Shown piece by piece: positions 23,433-34,438 of a stretch of 64,000 bases of DNA; the stretch's first letter is position 1, and each line of letters starts with the position of its first letter. The stretch is from Okapia johnstoni. Taxonomy: Eukaryota; Chordata; Mammalia; Artiodactyla; Giraffidae. The translations under genes and the position numbers were made by a program. The stretch is from NCBI GenBank assembly GCA_024291935.2, contig CM044306.1, positions 20,345,001-20,409,000 of the forward strand, given 5' to 3'. A model generated the notes under the pieces. It saw nothing but the letters and a program-made list of their open reading frames with translations, made no database searches and was not told the origin of the DNA.

Positions 23433-24420
23433 CTTTTTATTTTTAAAAACATTTCAAATTTACAGAATAGTTCAAAGAGTAATACAAAGAACTTCTTTAT
23501 ACCATATAGCTTTTACCTATATTCAAAATCATGCTACATTTTTTTCTCTCATAGATGGATATAGGTAGGTAGGTAGGTAAATAGACGATAGGTAGATATA
23601 GATAGATAGGTAGATTATGATATGATTTGGATAAAGAGAGACTTAGGGTTAGGATTAGGGCTACATGAATCAAGTTTTATCATGAGGATGGTAGACGGTG
23701 ATTTTTAACTCCCTTTTTCTTTCTATATTTATTAGTTGACTTTCTACTGTCATGTATAACTTTCTCTTATTTTTTTACACAATGAGCCTCAGTATGGACT
23801 CATGGATTTTTATTTAAAGGGTTAAAATCCTTGACTGCCATTTATTCTTTGTGTTGTTCAAGTTGCTCCTTATTGGGTCAGTGCAAGTCCCTTCAAGGTG
23901 GCTCCGAATAATTTTCAATACTTAAAAAAAATGAATCATTGGTAGCAGTTTCAAATTGGATACAGGAAGTAGTACCTGACACATCCTTTGAAGCACCAGA
24001 GACAGTCCACTATCTAGTCAGCGTTCTTGACTCACGGATTGGATCTATCTTCCTCATGGTGTACAGGTAACTCACAAGGATGACCATTTTTCTCTCTATT
24101 TGCCTACAATAATTCTGCTTCTCTTTTGACATCAAAAGAGATCTTGGCATCATGAGGACAATCCATCCAAACAACATCATGGAGTCATACACAGATCACA
24201 GGTAAATTCCAGTGATGGAGTCCATGACAAACAGGGAAATAGTAAAAGCAATTCTGTCAGAAAGGCTGGACTGGAAAATTTTAACACACTGGGAAAAGGA
24301 AATCTTATTTTCCTTCATTTTAAAATAGTTAACCAGACAAACATGATGATCTAACATAATGACTAATGTTTCTTTAGGAAAATGAACTAGGAAACAGTCT
24401 AGGACATGAACACAGCAGTC
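23433..24420. other. Intergenic and upstream region of the 24.5-kb gene
   Basis: Contains a short GATA/GGTA tetranucleotide run (about 23550-23612). The segment 24170-24200 (catcatggagtcatacacag) resembles upstream DNA of the 34-kb copy (atcatggagttacacac near 33295), so paralogous flanking sequence remains. Confidence 0.45.
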
Positions 24421-24429
24421 TCAGTAGGG

Positions 24430-24437
24430 TATAAAAG
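24430..24437 (+). promoter_or_regulatory. TATA box of the 24.5-kb KRTAP4 gene
   Basis: TATAAAAG lies 84 bp before the ATG at 24514, preceded by cagcagtctcagtaggg. Confidence 0.8.
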
Positions 24438-24513
24438 AGGACAAGCAGCAGAGATACTTCAAATCACTAAGTTCACTCTCCTATTAACATCAGAACCTCC
24501 ACCCTCTGACACC

Positions 24514-25038
24514 ATGGTCAGCTCCTGTTGTGGCTCCATCTGCTCTGATCAGAGCTGTGGCCGAAGTCTCTGCCAGGAGACCTGCTGCCAGCCCAGCTGC
24601 TGCCAGATCACCTGCTGCAGAACCACCTGCTGCCGCCCCAGCTGTGGTGTGTCTAGCTGCTGCAGGCCCCAGTGCTGCCAGCCTGTGTGCTGCCAGCTCA
24701 CCTGCTCTCGCCCCACCTGCTGCATCTCTAGCTGTTTCCGCCCCTCTTGCTGTGGGTCCAGCTGTGGTTCCAGCTGCTGCAGGCCTACTTGCTGCATCTC
24801 CAGCTGCAGGCCCCAGTGTTGCCAGCCTGTGTGCTGCCAGCCCACATGCTCCTGCATCTCCAGCTACTACCGCCCTTCTTGCTGTGGCTCCAGCTCCTGC
24901 GGCTCCAGCTGCTGCCGCCCGAGCTGCTGCCTGCGCCCAGTGTGTGGCCGGGTCTCCTGCCACACCACTTGCTATCGCCCCACCTGTGTCATCTCCACCT
25001 GCCCCCGCCCCGTGTGTTGTCCCTCTTCTTGCTGCTGA
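24514..25038 (+). CDS. KRTAP4: Keratin-associated protein 4 family (174 aa)
   Basis: Hair-cortex matrix protein of the ultra-high-sulphur type. The start at 24514 is chosen because it has the family N-terminus [16 protein letters not shown] and the shared context accATGG 84 bp after the TATA box; an in-frame ATG 108 bp earlier would add a non-KRTAP leader and begins upstream of the TATA box. One repeat module lies at about residues 65-112, one cysteine shorter than in the 18.5-kb gene. Near residue 118 an expected cysteine pair reads as Tyr-Tyr ([10 protein letters not shown]). The C-terminus [19 protein letters not shown]...CCPSSCC is intact. Fifty-four of 174 residues are cysteine. Its 3' UTR start (gcccgctgtcttgtgaccac) matches the 3' half of the broken gene at 35.7 kb, so those two are close paralogues. 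Confidence 0.95.
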   Translation: MVSSCCGSICSDQSCGRSLCQETCCQPSCCQITCCRTTCCRPSCGVSSCCRPQCCQPVCCQLTCSRPTCCISSCFRPSCCGSSCGSSCCRPTCCISSCRPQCCQPVCCQPTCSCISSYYRPSCCGSSSCGSSCCRPSCCLRPVCGRVSCHTTCYRPTCVISTCPRPVCCPSSCC

Positions 25039-25297
25039 GCCCGCTGTCTTGTGACCACTGTCTCCGTTTGCCTCTCTCCCCATAGATGCAGACCCTCCTT
25101 TGGGGTTGATATTGTTCAGCTAAACTAGGCTTCATGATTCCAGTGAGGAACCAGACCATGCTGTTGAAGGAGATGGATAAGGCATGGAGCACTTCTCCAG
25201 CAACAGATTTTTCCCCATCCACCTGATAATTGGTAAACTGATTCTTCTAACTTCTTTTCCTAAGACTTTTCTGTAACCTGATCTATTTCTGTACCAA

Positions 25298-25303
25298 AAT
25301 AAA
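25298..25303 (+). promoter_or_regulatory. Poly(A) signal
   Basis: AATAAA 260 bp after the stop of the 174-aa gene. Confidence 0.6.
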
Positions 25304-26577
25304 GTGATACTTCCCTGCATTAAAAATCTATTGTGATTTCTTCTCCTCTCAGATTTTGTCTTTGGTTGCTAGACAAGTGTATTTGAACTACACCTGCAGG
25401 ACACGCAGCAGGGCCTTGTCACTTCTCAGTGAGAAGTTCCGTTATTCACTGTCTAATTTTTTCCTAGGTGCCTGCTAATTTCATGAACAAATCAGCTGAC
25501 ACTATAAATCCTAGCCCTAGGCAAAGAACAAAAAAGTGAAAAGTAGTTTGGAGAACTTCTCGTCTACAAAAGCAAAAAGAACACAGTATATGGTTCAGGC
25601 ATCACATCAGCTATAATAGCTACACAATGTGCTGTTTAACACAGTCTGCAAGTTTATATTCAGACTTGCACTCAGTGCTATAGGCGTCATCCATGCAGCA
25701 AACCAAGTGTGCACCGATTCTCCCCTATTTACAATAGGACCTCAGTTGTGATTCTTTTTTTTTGAAGGAATTTTCAAATCCACACACACTCAAAGGACAG
25801 ATATGTGACCTAAACAAGTGAAGCAGGTCTTTGATAAGACAACATGTTTGGTGGAGACTGGCAAATCGCAGTCTGCATGACCACATCTGAGAGTAGCATT
25901 GAGCTCCTGTCAATCGTTTCTGTAGGAAAATGGGAGCCAATATTTTCACTGAAAATTGAGTCTGCTTTCAGTGCTTCCTTCCAGATGCCATTCTCCTCCT
26001 TCATTCATTATTGAATATTTATTAAATGTGAGACACTGTTAAAGGCACTGAAGTATCTGGGGAAAACAACACAGAACAAGCTTTCTGCGCTAATGGAGTG
26101 ACATTGAAGTGGACGTTCTCAGCAAAAATCACTGTTTGATGTATTTACTTGTAAATATTTTTTCTATACATTTATCCACTCAGGTTTATGGATTTTTTTT
26201 TCTCTGTGCTTTTACTTATACAGATAATATGAGTTTTGGAGCCATTCTTTAGATGCAGGTATTAGTGTTACAAATGGGGACAGAGTCCCCTTTTAAAAGG
26301 TTTTAAAAGTTTTTCTGAAAGTAGAGAATCAACTGACAGTAGCCTATAAATTGGGCTCATATAATATTATACAAAGGTATTTATATAAAGGCAATTGTCA
26401 GTGCAAAATGCAAACTTTCCTAAGTATTAAAAGACATACTAAGAGAGAAAGAAAATAAAGCAAATAATGAAAGATTATATATATAGATACAGAAAGAGGT
26501 GTATGTATTAATATATACATTAAATATATATACATATAATTCACCATACATTATACATCACCATTCATTATATATTT
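25304..26577. other. Intergenic, nothing recognised
   Basis: Includes an AT-rich TATATA stretch at 26475-26560. No gene or named repeat is visible. Confidence 0.4.
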
Positions 26578-29500
26578 TGTTGTTGTTCAGTTGCTACGCT
26601 GCATTTGACTCTTTGTGTCCCCATGGACTCAGCACTCCAGGCTCCCCTGTCCTTCACTATCTCTGGGGGTTGGTCAAATTCATGTCCATTGACTCAGTGA
26701 TGTTATCTAAACATCTCATCCTCTGCCACCCTCTTCTCCTTTTCCCTTCAATATTTCCTAGCATCAGATGACTCTTTTCCAATGAGTCAGCTCTTCTTAA
26801 CCAGTGGCCAAAGTATGGGAGCTTCAACTTCAGCATAAGTCCTTCCAATGAATATTCAGGATTGATTATCTTTAGGATTGACTGGCTAAATCTCCTTGCA
26901 GTTCAAGGCTCTCAAGAGTCTTCTCCAGCACCACAATTCAAAAGCATTAATTCTTCAGTGCTCAGCCCTCTTTATAGTCCAACTTTTACATATTGGAAAA
27001 ATCATAGCTTTCACTGTATGGACCTCTGTCAGCAAAATGATGGCTCTACTATTGATTAATAATACACTCTCTAGGTTTGTCATAATTTTCCTTCCAAGGA
27101 GCAAGCGTCTTTTAATTTCATGGCTTCTGTCACCATCCACAGTGATACTGGAGCCCAAGAAAATAAAATCTGTGACTGTTCCACTTTCCCCCCTTCTATT
27201 TGACATGAAGTGATGGGACCAAATGCCATGATCCTGGTTTTTATAGTGTTGAGTTTTAAGTCAGCTTTTTCACTCTCCTCTTTCACCCTCATCAAGAGGC
27301 TCTTTAGTTGCTTTCATCTTCTGTCATTAGAGTGGTATCATTTGTATATCTGAGGTTGTTGTTATTTCTCCCTGCATTCTTGATTCCAGCCTGTGATTCA
27401 TCCAGCCTGGCAATTTGCATGATTTATTCTGCATACAAGTTATATAAGCATAGTGACAATATATAGCCTTGATGTACTTTTTTCCCGATTTTGAACTAGT
27501 CTGTTGTTCCATGTCCGGTTTTAATTGTTGCTTCCTGACCCTCATACAGGTTTCTCCGGAGATAGGTAATGTGGTATGTTTTTCTCATCTCTTTAAGAAT
27601 TTTCAACAGTTTATTGTGATCCACAAAAAGGCTTTAGTGTAGTCAGTGTAGCGAGAAGTAGATGCTTTTCTGGAATTCCCGTGCTTTTTCTGTGATCCAC
27701 AAATGTTGGCAATTTGATCTCTGGTTCCTCTGCCTTTTCTAAATCCAGCTTGTACATCTGGAAGTTCTGAGTTCACTAACTGCTGAAGCCTAGCTTGGAG
27801 GATTTTTAGTGTAATCTTGCTAGCACGTGAAAAGAACACAATTGTACAGTAGTTGGAACATTCTTTGGCATTGCCTTTCTTTGGGGTTGGAATGAGAATG
27901 GAACTTTTCCAGTCCTGTGGCCACTGCTTTTTCCAAATTTTCTGGCATATTAAGTGCAGCACTTTAACAGCATCATCTTTTAGGATTTGAAATAGCTCAG
28001 CTGAAATTCCATCACCTCCATTAGTTTTATTCATAGTAAATATTCCTAAGGCCCACTTGACTTCACATTCCAGGAGGTCTGATTCTAAGTGAGTGATCAC
28101 ACCATCATGGTTATCTGTGTCATTAAGACGTTTTACTTACAGTTCTGTGTTTTCTTGCCACCTCTTCCTGAATCTCTTCTGCTTCTGTTACGTCCTTACT
28201 GTTTCTGTCTTTATCATGTCCATCCTTGCATGAAATGTTTACTTGATATCTCCAGTTTTCTTGAAGAGATCTCTAGTCTTTCCCCTGCTATTGTTTTTGT
28301 GTATTTTCTGCAACGTTCACTTAAGAAGAGCTTCTTATCTCTCCTTGCTCTTCTTTGGAACTCTGCACTCAGTTGGGTATATCTTTCCCTTTCTCCCTTG
28401 CCTTTCACTTCTCTTCTTTCCTCAGCTATTTGCAAAGCCTCCTCAGACAACCATTTTGCCTTCTTGCATTTCTTTTTCTTTGGGATGGTTTTGGTCATTG
28501 CATCCTGTACAGTGTTACAAACCTCAGTTCATAGTTCTTCAGGCACTCGGTCTACTGGATCTAATCCCTTGAATCTATTCATCACCTCCACTGTATAATC
28601 ATAACGGATTTGATTTAGGTCATACTTGACTTGCCTAGTGGTTTTCCCTACTTTATTCCATTTAAGCTTGAATTTTGCAATAAGGAGCTGATGATCTGAG
28701 CCATAGTCAGGCTCCAGGGCTTGTTTTGCTGACTGTATAGAGTTTTTCCATTTTCGGCTGCAAAGAATATAATCAATCTGATTTTGATATTGACCATTTG
28801 ATGACGTCCATGTGTAGAGTCGTCTCTTGGGTTGTTGGAAAAGGGTGTTTGCTATGACCAGTGTGTTATATGTTCTCTTGACAAAACTCTTAGCCTTTTC
28901 CCTTCTTCATTTTGTACTCCAAGGTCAAACTTACTCCAGGTATCTCTTGACTTTCTACTTTTGCATTCCAATCCCCTACAATGAAAAGGACACCTTTTAT
29001 TTTTTTTCTTTTTGGTGTCAGTTCTAGAAGGTCTTGTAGGTCTTCATAGAACCAGTCAACTTCTGCTTCTTTGGCATCAGTGGTTGGGGCAAAGCCTTGG
29101 ATTACAGTTGAATGGTTTGCTTGGAAATGAACCAAAATCACTCTGTCATTTTTGAGATCGCACCCAAGTACTGCATTTCAGTCTCTTTTGTTGACTATGA
29201 GGGCTACTCCATTTCTTCTAAGGAATTCTTGCCCGCAGGGGTACATATGATGGTCATCTGAATTAAATTCACCCATTCCCATCCATTTTAGTTCACTCAC
29301 CGATTCCTAAGATGTGAATGTTCACCCTTGCCATCTCCTGCTTGATCACATTCAATTTATCTTGATTCATGGACCCAGCATTCCAGGTTCCTATGCAACA
29401 TTGTTCTTTACAGCATCAGACTTTACTTTCACCACTAGTCATATCCACAACGGAGTGTCATTTCCACTTTGGATCAGCTGCTTCATCTTTCTGGAGCTAT

Positions 29501-29782
29501 TAGTGATTGCCCTCTGCTCTTCCCCAGTAGCATATTGGATACCTTCCCTCCTGGGGTCTTATCTTCCAGTGTCATATCTTTTTTCATTTTCATACTATTC
29601 GTGGGGTTCTTCTCATAACAAGAATAATGGAGTGGTTTGCCATTTCCTCCTCTGGCAGACCATATTTTGTCATAACTCTTCACTATGGCCTGATCATCTT
29701 GGGTGGCCCTGCATGACATGGCTCATAGCTTCATTGAGTTATGCAAGCCCCTTCACCATGACAAGGCTGTAATCCATGAAGA
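26578..29782 (-). mobile_element. Near full-length BovB LINE, reverse, inactivated
   Basis: The 3' terminus is at 26578 (ttgttgttcagttgctacg) and the 5' end near 29780 (acaaggctgtaatccatg). About 3.2 kb, the full family size. The coding region is scattered over many short frames by frameshifts and stops. Confidence 0.9.
27603..28100 (-). pseudogene. BovB reverse transcriptase fragment
   Basis: 165 codons spanning the N-terminal part of the RT domain (NKTNGGDGISAELFQILKDD, SSILIPTPKKGNAKECSNYC, GFRKGRGTRDQIANI). The frame breaks before the catalytic YxDD box. Confidence 0.8.
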
Positions 29783-29805
29783 TGTCAGTATATTTTATAT
29801 ACATT

Positions 29806-30022
29806 ATGTGAAGTGAAGTGAAGTCACTCAGTCGTGTCCGACTCTTTGCGACCCGTGGACTGTAGCCTGTCAGGCTCCTCAGTCCATAGGATTTTCCAGG
29901 CAAGAGTACTGGAGTGGGTTGCCATTTCCTTCTCCAGGGGATCTTCCTGACCCAGGGATCGAACCCGGATCTCCCACATTGTAGGCAGATGCTTTACCGT
30001 CTGAGCTACCAGGGAAGCCATT
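29806..30022 (-). mobile_element. Bov-tA SINE, reverse
   Basis: Complete reverse element: GTGAAGTGAAGTCACTCAG start, BovA body, then tRNA-Glu-like head with a well-kept B box complement (gggatcgaacccggatctcc) and ctgagctaccagggaagcc. Confidence 0.9.
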
Positions 30023-30710
30023 ATTATACATTATATGTCACTATATTATATATATAGTAAAAAAAAAAACTACTTGATTAAAGCCAACAAATTGATCAAT
30101 TGATGATACCAATACATATAACAGGCTAAATAAGCCACATTATGTCCAGGGAATGGGCTACTTTGTGGCTGAGAATGGAATGAAGAATATCTGAACATAC
30201 TACTATAAAGTAATCTCTGGGATAAATTGTTAAATGAGAAAAAGCAACTTGGAGTCAAGTTTGTATATTATATAACCATTTATCTAAGAAACAAAGGAGA
30301 TACAGATATGCAAAAATGTTTCTGAAATAGCAATAGAAAGGAAAACTTTAAATTATAAAAATGACTATCTATGGGGAGCAAGGGAATGCATAGAGGGATT
30401 AGGAATAACTTCCTTGGATAAGCCTGACTTTGTAGAATTTACTTTGGAGCCACACATACTTTGTGTAATTACACAAACAAATTTAGAAAGTGATTCCTAG
30501 AAATACAAAGAAAACACTGGTGATGTGCTCCATTCCATGCATGTTGATGATGATATATGGTCCAAGTGTTCACCTCAGGTATTTACCATCCAGCTGGAGA
30601 GAGACATTTAGGTATAGTCCTATGTGCAAAATTCTAATGTTGCAAATGTAATCAAGTAGAATGGAGGAGCAGATGATTTTTCTTTAAATATGTCAAGGAA
30701 AACCATAATA
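30023..30710. other. Intergenic, nothing recognised
   Basis: AT-rich, no gene seen. Confidence 0.4.
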
Positions 30711-30737
30711 AGAGACCCCATGGATTGTGGGGTCTCT
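30711..30737. repeat. Perfect 10-bp hairpin
   Basis: AGAGACCCCA (30711-30720) and TGGGGTCTCT (30728-30737) are perfect reverse complements with a 7-base loop. Its right arm overlaps the left edge of the 176-bp inverted duplication. Confidence 0.9.
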
Positions 30738-30909
30738 TAAATCTTAAAATGTTCTTTTTGCCTTAAAATTATATATTTTATATTTGTTATTTCTTTCTTT
30801 CCAATAATATATCATCTACTAAAAGGCCAGAATAATGCCAAAAATAAATAAAACAAGCATTACATACTTTCAATGAAAAATGAGATAATATAGATGGGTA
30901 CTATTTGTA
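30734..30909 (+). repeat. Inverted duplication, left arm (176 bp)
   Basis: The reverse complement of this stretch matches 31717-31892 over 176 bp with about 7 mismatches and no gaps (about 96% identity, compared by eye). It contains no recognised SINE or LINE sequence. Confidence 0.9.
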
Positions 30910-31039
30910 GCTGGAAACTCAAAGCTGGAACTCAAAGGAAAAATAAAAAAGTACAGAGTTGTTATAGGAAAAGGAATATTCTAAGGAGATATAACAGCAT
31001 GATCAAAGGTGTGGAATTAGTGCTATTTGTACTTTATAG

Positions 31040-31321
31040 GGAGAAGGCAATGGCACCCCACTCCAATACTCCTGCCTGGAAAATTCCATGGACGAAGGAG
31101 CCTGGTAGGCTACAGCCCATGGGGTCGCTAAGAGTTGGACACGACTGAGCGACTTCACTTTCACTTTTCCCTTTCATGCACTGGAGAAGGAAATGGCAAC
31201 CCACTCCAGTATTCTTGCCTGGAGAATCCCAGGGACGGCGGAGCCTGGTGGGCTGCAGTCTATGGGGTCGCACAGAGTCGGACACTACTGAAGCGACTTA
31301 GCAGCAGCAGCAGCAGCAGCA
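31040..31321 (+). mobile_element. BOV-A2 dimeric SINE
   Basis: Two BovA monomers (ggcaccccactccaatactc and ggcaacccactccagtattc), then an (AGC)n tail at 31301-31320. It lies in the spacer of the inverted duplication. Confidence 0.9.
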
Positions 31322-31335
31322 CAGTACTTTATAGA

Positions 31336-31555
31336 CTGGCTTCCACAGTGGCTCAACTGCTAAAGAAACTGCCTGTCAATGCAGGAGACACAAGAGATGT
31401 AGTTCAGTCCCTCATCAGGAAGATCCCCTGGAGAAGGAAATGGCAACCTACTCCAGTATTCTTGCCTGAAGGATCCCATGAACAGAGGAGCCTGGTGGGC
31501 TACAATCCATGGGGTCACAAACAGTTGGACAAGACTGAGGGCTCATGCACACATA
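31336..31555 (+). mobile_element. Bov-tA SINE
   Basis: tRNA-Glu-like head (ggcttccacagtggctcaac) and BovA body, also in the spacer. Confidence 0.9.
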
Positions 31556-31627
31556 TACATACTTCATAGACTATTAATATTACAGGATTTGCAACCTTAA
31601 TTCATTCTTATGTGGACTCTTAGAGAA

Positions 31628-31745
31628 TAGCAAGTACCTCATGGGTTCTTTGAGAAGAAAAATCAAGATAATAATTACAAAGCATTCAGCAGAGTATTGG
31701 ACACATGGCAAGCACTTACAAATAGTAGCCATCTATATTATCTCA
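31628..31745 (+). mobile_element. Probable MIR SINE fragment
   Basis: tacctcatgggttctttgag ... gcacttacaaatagtagcc follows the 3' half of the mammal-wide MIR consensus. Its end overlaps the right arm of the inverted duplication. Confidence 0.55.
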
Positions 31746-31892
31746 TTTTTCATTGAAAGTATGTAATGCTTGTTTTATTTATTTTTGGCATTATTCTGGC
31801 CTTTTAATAGATGATATGTTATTGGAAAGAAAGAAATAACGAATATAAAACATGTAATTTTAAGGCAAAAATAACATTTTAAGATTTAAGAG
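31717..31892 (-). repeat. Inverted duplication, right arm (176 bp)
   Basis: Reverse-complement partner of 30734-30909, with an 807-bp spacer between the arms. Confidence 0.9.
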
Positions 31893-31984
31893 TAATCAGA
31901 AAACTGTTTAAGCTAAGGCCAAGAATCAATAACTGTTGTGAAAAAGAAATATTAGTTCCAATATATTGGGCGGAAGGCTTTCCC

Positions 31985-32565
31985 AGGATATTTTTTATTA
32001 TAATATTTTATTGGAGTATAGTTGATTTCCGTTGTGTTAGTTTCTGTTGTACAGCAAAGTAAGCCAGTTACACATACACATATGAAAGTGAAAGTAAAAT
32101 TCACTCAGTCATGTCCAGCTCTTTGTGACCGCTGGACTATGCAGTCCATGGAATTCTCCAGGCCAGAATATTGGAGTGGGTAGCCATTCCCTTACCCAGG
32201 GGATCTTCCCAACCCAGGGATCGAACCCATGTCTCCTGCATTGCAGGTGAATTCTGTACCAGCTGAGCCAGTAGGGAAGACCAAGAATACTGGAGTGGGT
32301 AACCTGTCTCTTCTCCAGCGAATCTTCCTGACCCAGGTATCGAACCAGGGTCTCCTGCATTGCAGGCAGATTCTTTACCAACTGAGCTATCAGGGAAGCC
32401 CACACATACACGTATATCCACTCTTTTTTAGATGCTGTTCCCTTACAGGTACTACAGAGTATTGAGTAAAGTTTCCTGTGCTATTCAGTAGGTTCTCTTT
32501 ATGTTAGTTATCTATATACAGTAGTATATATACAACAATCCCAATTTCCCAATTTATCCTTGTTT
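31985..32565 (-). mobile_element. L1 3' end, reverse, split by a SINE
   Basis: Reverse L1 3' sequence (gagtatagttgatttccgtt ... tgtacagcaaagtaagcc) continues after the SINE at 32416 with ctgttcccttacaggtacta. Confidence 0.7.
32084..32401 (-). mobile_element. Bov-tA-like SINE with duplicated tRNA head, reverse
   Basis: One BovA body carries two successive tRNA-Glu-like heads (gggatcgaacccatgtctcc, then aggtatcgaaccagggtctc). A 14-bp direct repeat ACACATACACATAT / ACACATACACGTAT (32070-32083, 32402-32415) flanks it as a target-site duplication. Confidence 0.8.
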
Positions 32566-32665
32566 TAAACACATAATGCTTGTTTTGGAAACTCATGCTT
32601 TGGTGTTTTGACTACTTGTCAAAATCTTGCCTTTTAACATATTTGACTGTCTATAGGATAATGAG

Positions 32666-32795
32666 CATGGAGAAGAAAATGGCAACCTACTCCAATATTC
32701 TTTCCTGAAAAATCCTGTGGACAGAGGCGCCTAGAGGCCTACAGTCCGAAGGGTCACAAAGAGTTGAACACGACTGAGCGACTAAGCTTGAGCAA
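32666..32795 (+). mobile_element. BovA-type SINE fragment
   Basis: BovA body without tRNA head (ggcaacctactccaatattc ... gaacacgactgagcgactaa). Confidence 0.85.
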
Positions 32796-33540
32796 GAGGA
32801 TAAAAAGCAAGGCTTGCCTATTTATAGCCTCTTTAACCAGAATGACTTGAATTCAAATTTTTGAAAGAGTACAAGAAAAAGACGCTTTAAATGAAACCTT
32901 CTGTATAATGCAGAAATTTATTGCATATGTTGGCTTATGAAGATAGGTCAAACCCACTCACTTTTAGCTATAGGGAAAAGTTCATCTTTGTAAATGGTTC
33001 TTACCACTGAAAAGGAACAATTAAAAGCTAACTCTTGGGGTACTCATTACAATGAGACTGGAAATCTTTTGTAATCCCCTGACTCTCTAATCAGCCAGGA
33101 AACACATCCTAGTCTTCTCTCATTGTACACAAGTGTGTCAACAAGCCTACCTCCCCACCACAGTCTCCCCACACTGTACACAAAACCTCAACAAGAGTCT
33201 ATCCTCTTATTTCCTTATCAGCACTCTGCCTGTCAGTAGCATGCATTATTTCCACTCTGACATAAAAAGAGACATGGCCATTCTCAAAGTATTATCATGG
33301 AGTTACACACAAAGAAGGAAAAAAAGTGGCACATAAAAACTCAGTGATAGAAAATCACATGATATTTCCAACTTAGAAGACACATTAGAGGAAGAAAAAC
33401 ATAATGGTTACACACGGTTTAACAAGATTCAGCGAATCATAACAATAGAAAAAGGAAATGATGCTTTAGATATTGATGCTTAGATATTGGCATAATTAAC
33501 TTCATAAACACAATTATGAACTTAGTAGTAATGTTAATTG
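32796..33540. other. Upstream region of the disrupted KRTAP4 gene
   Basis: No gene. Parts near 33240-33310 resemble the flanks of the 24.5- and 48.2-kb genes, so this is paralogous promoter-distal DNA. Confidence 0.45.
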
Positions 33541-33544
33541 AAAT

Positions 33545-33600
33545 AACAAGGAAAAAGCATTGCTCACGGGAAGACCAGCTAAAAGCAGAGTATAAAAAGA
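33545..33600 (+). promoter_or_regulatory. Promoter of the disrupted KRTAP4 gene
   Basis: AACAAGGAAAA (33545-33555), then after 35 bp a TATAAAAA box (33591). The box is intact but lies 467 bp from the ATG instead of about 85, because of an L1 insertion. Confidence 0.75.
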
Positions 33601-33607
33601 GACAGGG

Positions 33608-33960
33608 GTAAGGAAACAGTCTTGTGGACTCTGGGGAGGAGGGTGGGGGTGGGGCATTCTGGGACAGTGGCATTGGGGCATGTATGTTATCATGTGTGGG
33701 GCGGAGCACCGTTCCATGTTCTGTGCGTGGGACGGATGCTCGGGGCTGGGGCATTGGGATGGCCCGGGGGGATGGGATGGGGAGGGGGGTGGGAGGGGGG
33801 TTTGGGATGGGGAATGCGTGTGGACCCATGGCTGGTTCATGTCAATGTATGGCAAAAACTACTACAGTGTTGTGGAGTGATTGGCCTCCAACTAAAATAA
33901 ATAAATTTATTTAAAAAAAATAAAAATAAAAATAAATGCTAAGGAGAAAAAAAAAAGAGA
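33608..33960 (+). mobile_element. L1 3' end inserted in the KRTAP4 5' UTR
   Basis: The 3' UTR of a ruminant L1 (cagtcttgtggactctgggg ... ggcctccaactaaaataaat) with a long A-rich tail lies between the TATA box and ATG. TAAGGA on both sides (about 33609 and 33939) may be the target-site duplication, but A-rich sequence makes this unsure. Confidence 0.8.
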
Positions 33961-34057
33961 AAATAGCTAAAAATGCTGGAAGGAAAAAAAAAAAAACAAA
34001 CAAGAAACCACCCTCTTGCAAGCCCACTTGTGGAACTCCACTTGTTCCATTGACACC

Positions 34058-34438
34058 ATGGTCAGCTCCTGCTGTGGCTCTGTCTGCTCTGATCAGAGCT
34101 GTGGCCGAAGTCTCTGCCAGGAGGCTTGCTGCCTGCCCAGCTGCTGCCAGACCACCTGCTGCCGCCCCAGCTGTGGTGTGTCCTGCTGCTTTAGGCCCCA
34201 ATGCTGCCAGACCACCTGCTGTCGCCCCACCTGCTGCATCTCTAGCTGCTGCCGCACCTCCTGCTGTGTTTCCAGCTGTGGTTACAGCTGCTGCAGGCCT
34301 ACTTGCTGCATCTCCAGCTGTTGCAGGCCCCGGTGCTGCCAGCCTGTGTGCTGCCAGCCTACCTGCTCCCGCATGCCGGAGTCCTGCTCCAGCTGGTCAG
34401 GGTTCCCTCAGGATGGACGGCGTCGGAGATACAAATGA
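34058..34438 (+). pseudogene. KRTAP4: KRTAP4 gene, 5' part, broken by an LTR
   Basis: The family start [18 protein letters not shown] and 105 KRTAP codons, with typical [10 protein letters not shown] and CCISS pentads, run to TGC TCC CGC at 34372. The frame then enters a solo LTR and reads 21 unrelated codons to a stop at 34436-34438. If transcribed, it would give a 126-residue protein lacking the C-terminal block. The missing 3' part lies intact at 35568-35719. Across the insertion the two parts stay in phase (156 codons with stop), and no other frame damage is seen, so the LTR is the main coding lesion. The promoter is also displaced by an L1. This was very likely a functional KRTAP4 gene of about 155 aa before the insertions. 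Confidence 0.9.

Noticed and set aside
23641..23662. Telomere-like TTAGGG sequence
   Set aside because: Only two imperfect units (agggttaggattaggg); too short to be an interstitial telomere.
24406..24513. Upstream in-frame ATG as the start of the 24.5-kb gene
   Set aside because: It lies before the TATA box (24430), so it would not be in the mRNA, and the added residues have no KRTAP character.
29940..30020. A tRNA-Glu gene
   Set aside because: The tRNA-like B box and stem are the head of a Bov-tA SINE, joined to the BovA body. The same applies to the other SINE heads in the window.
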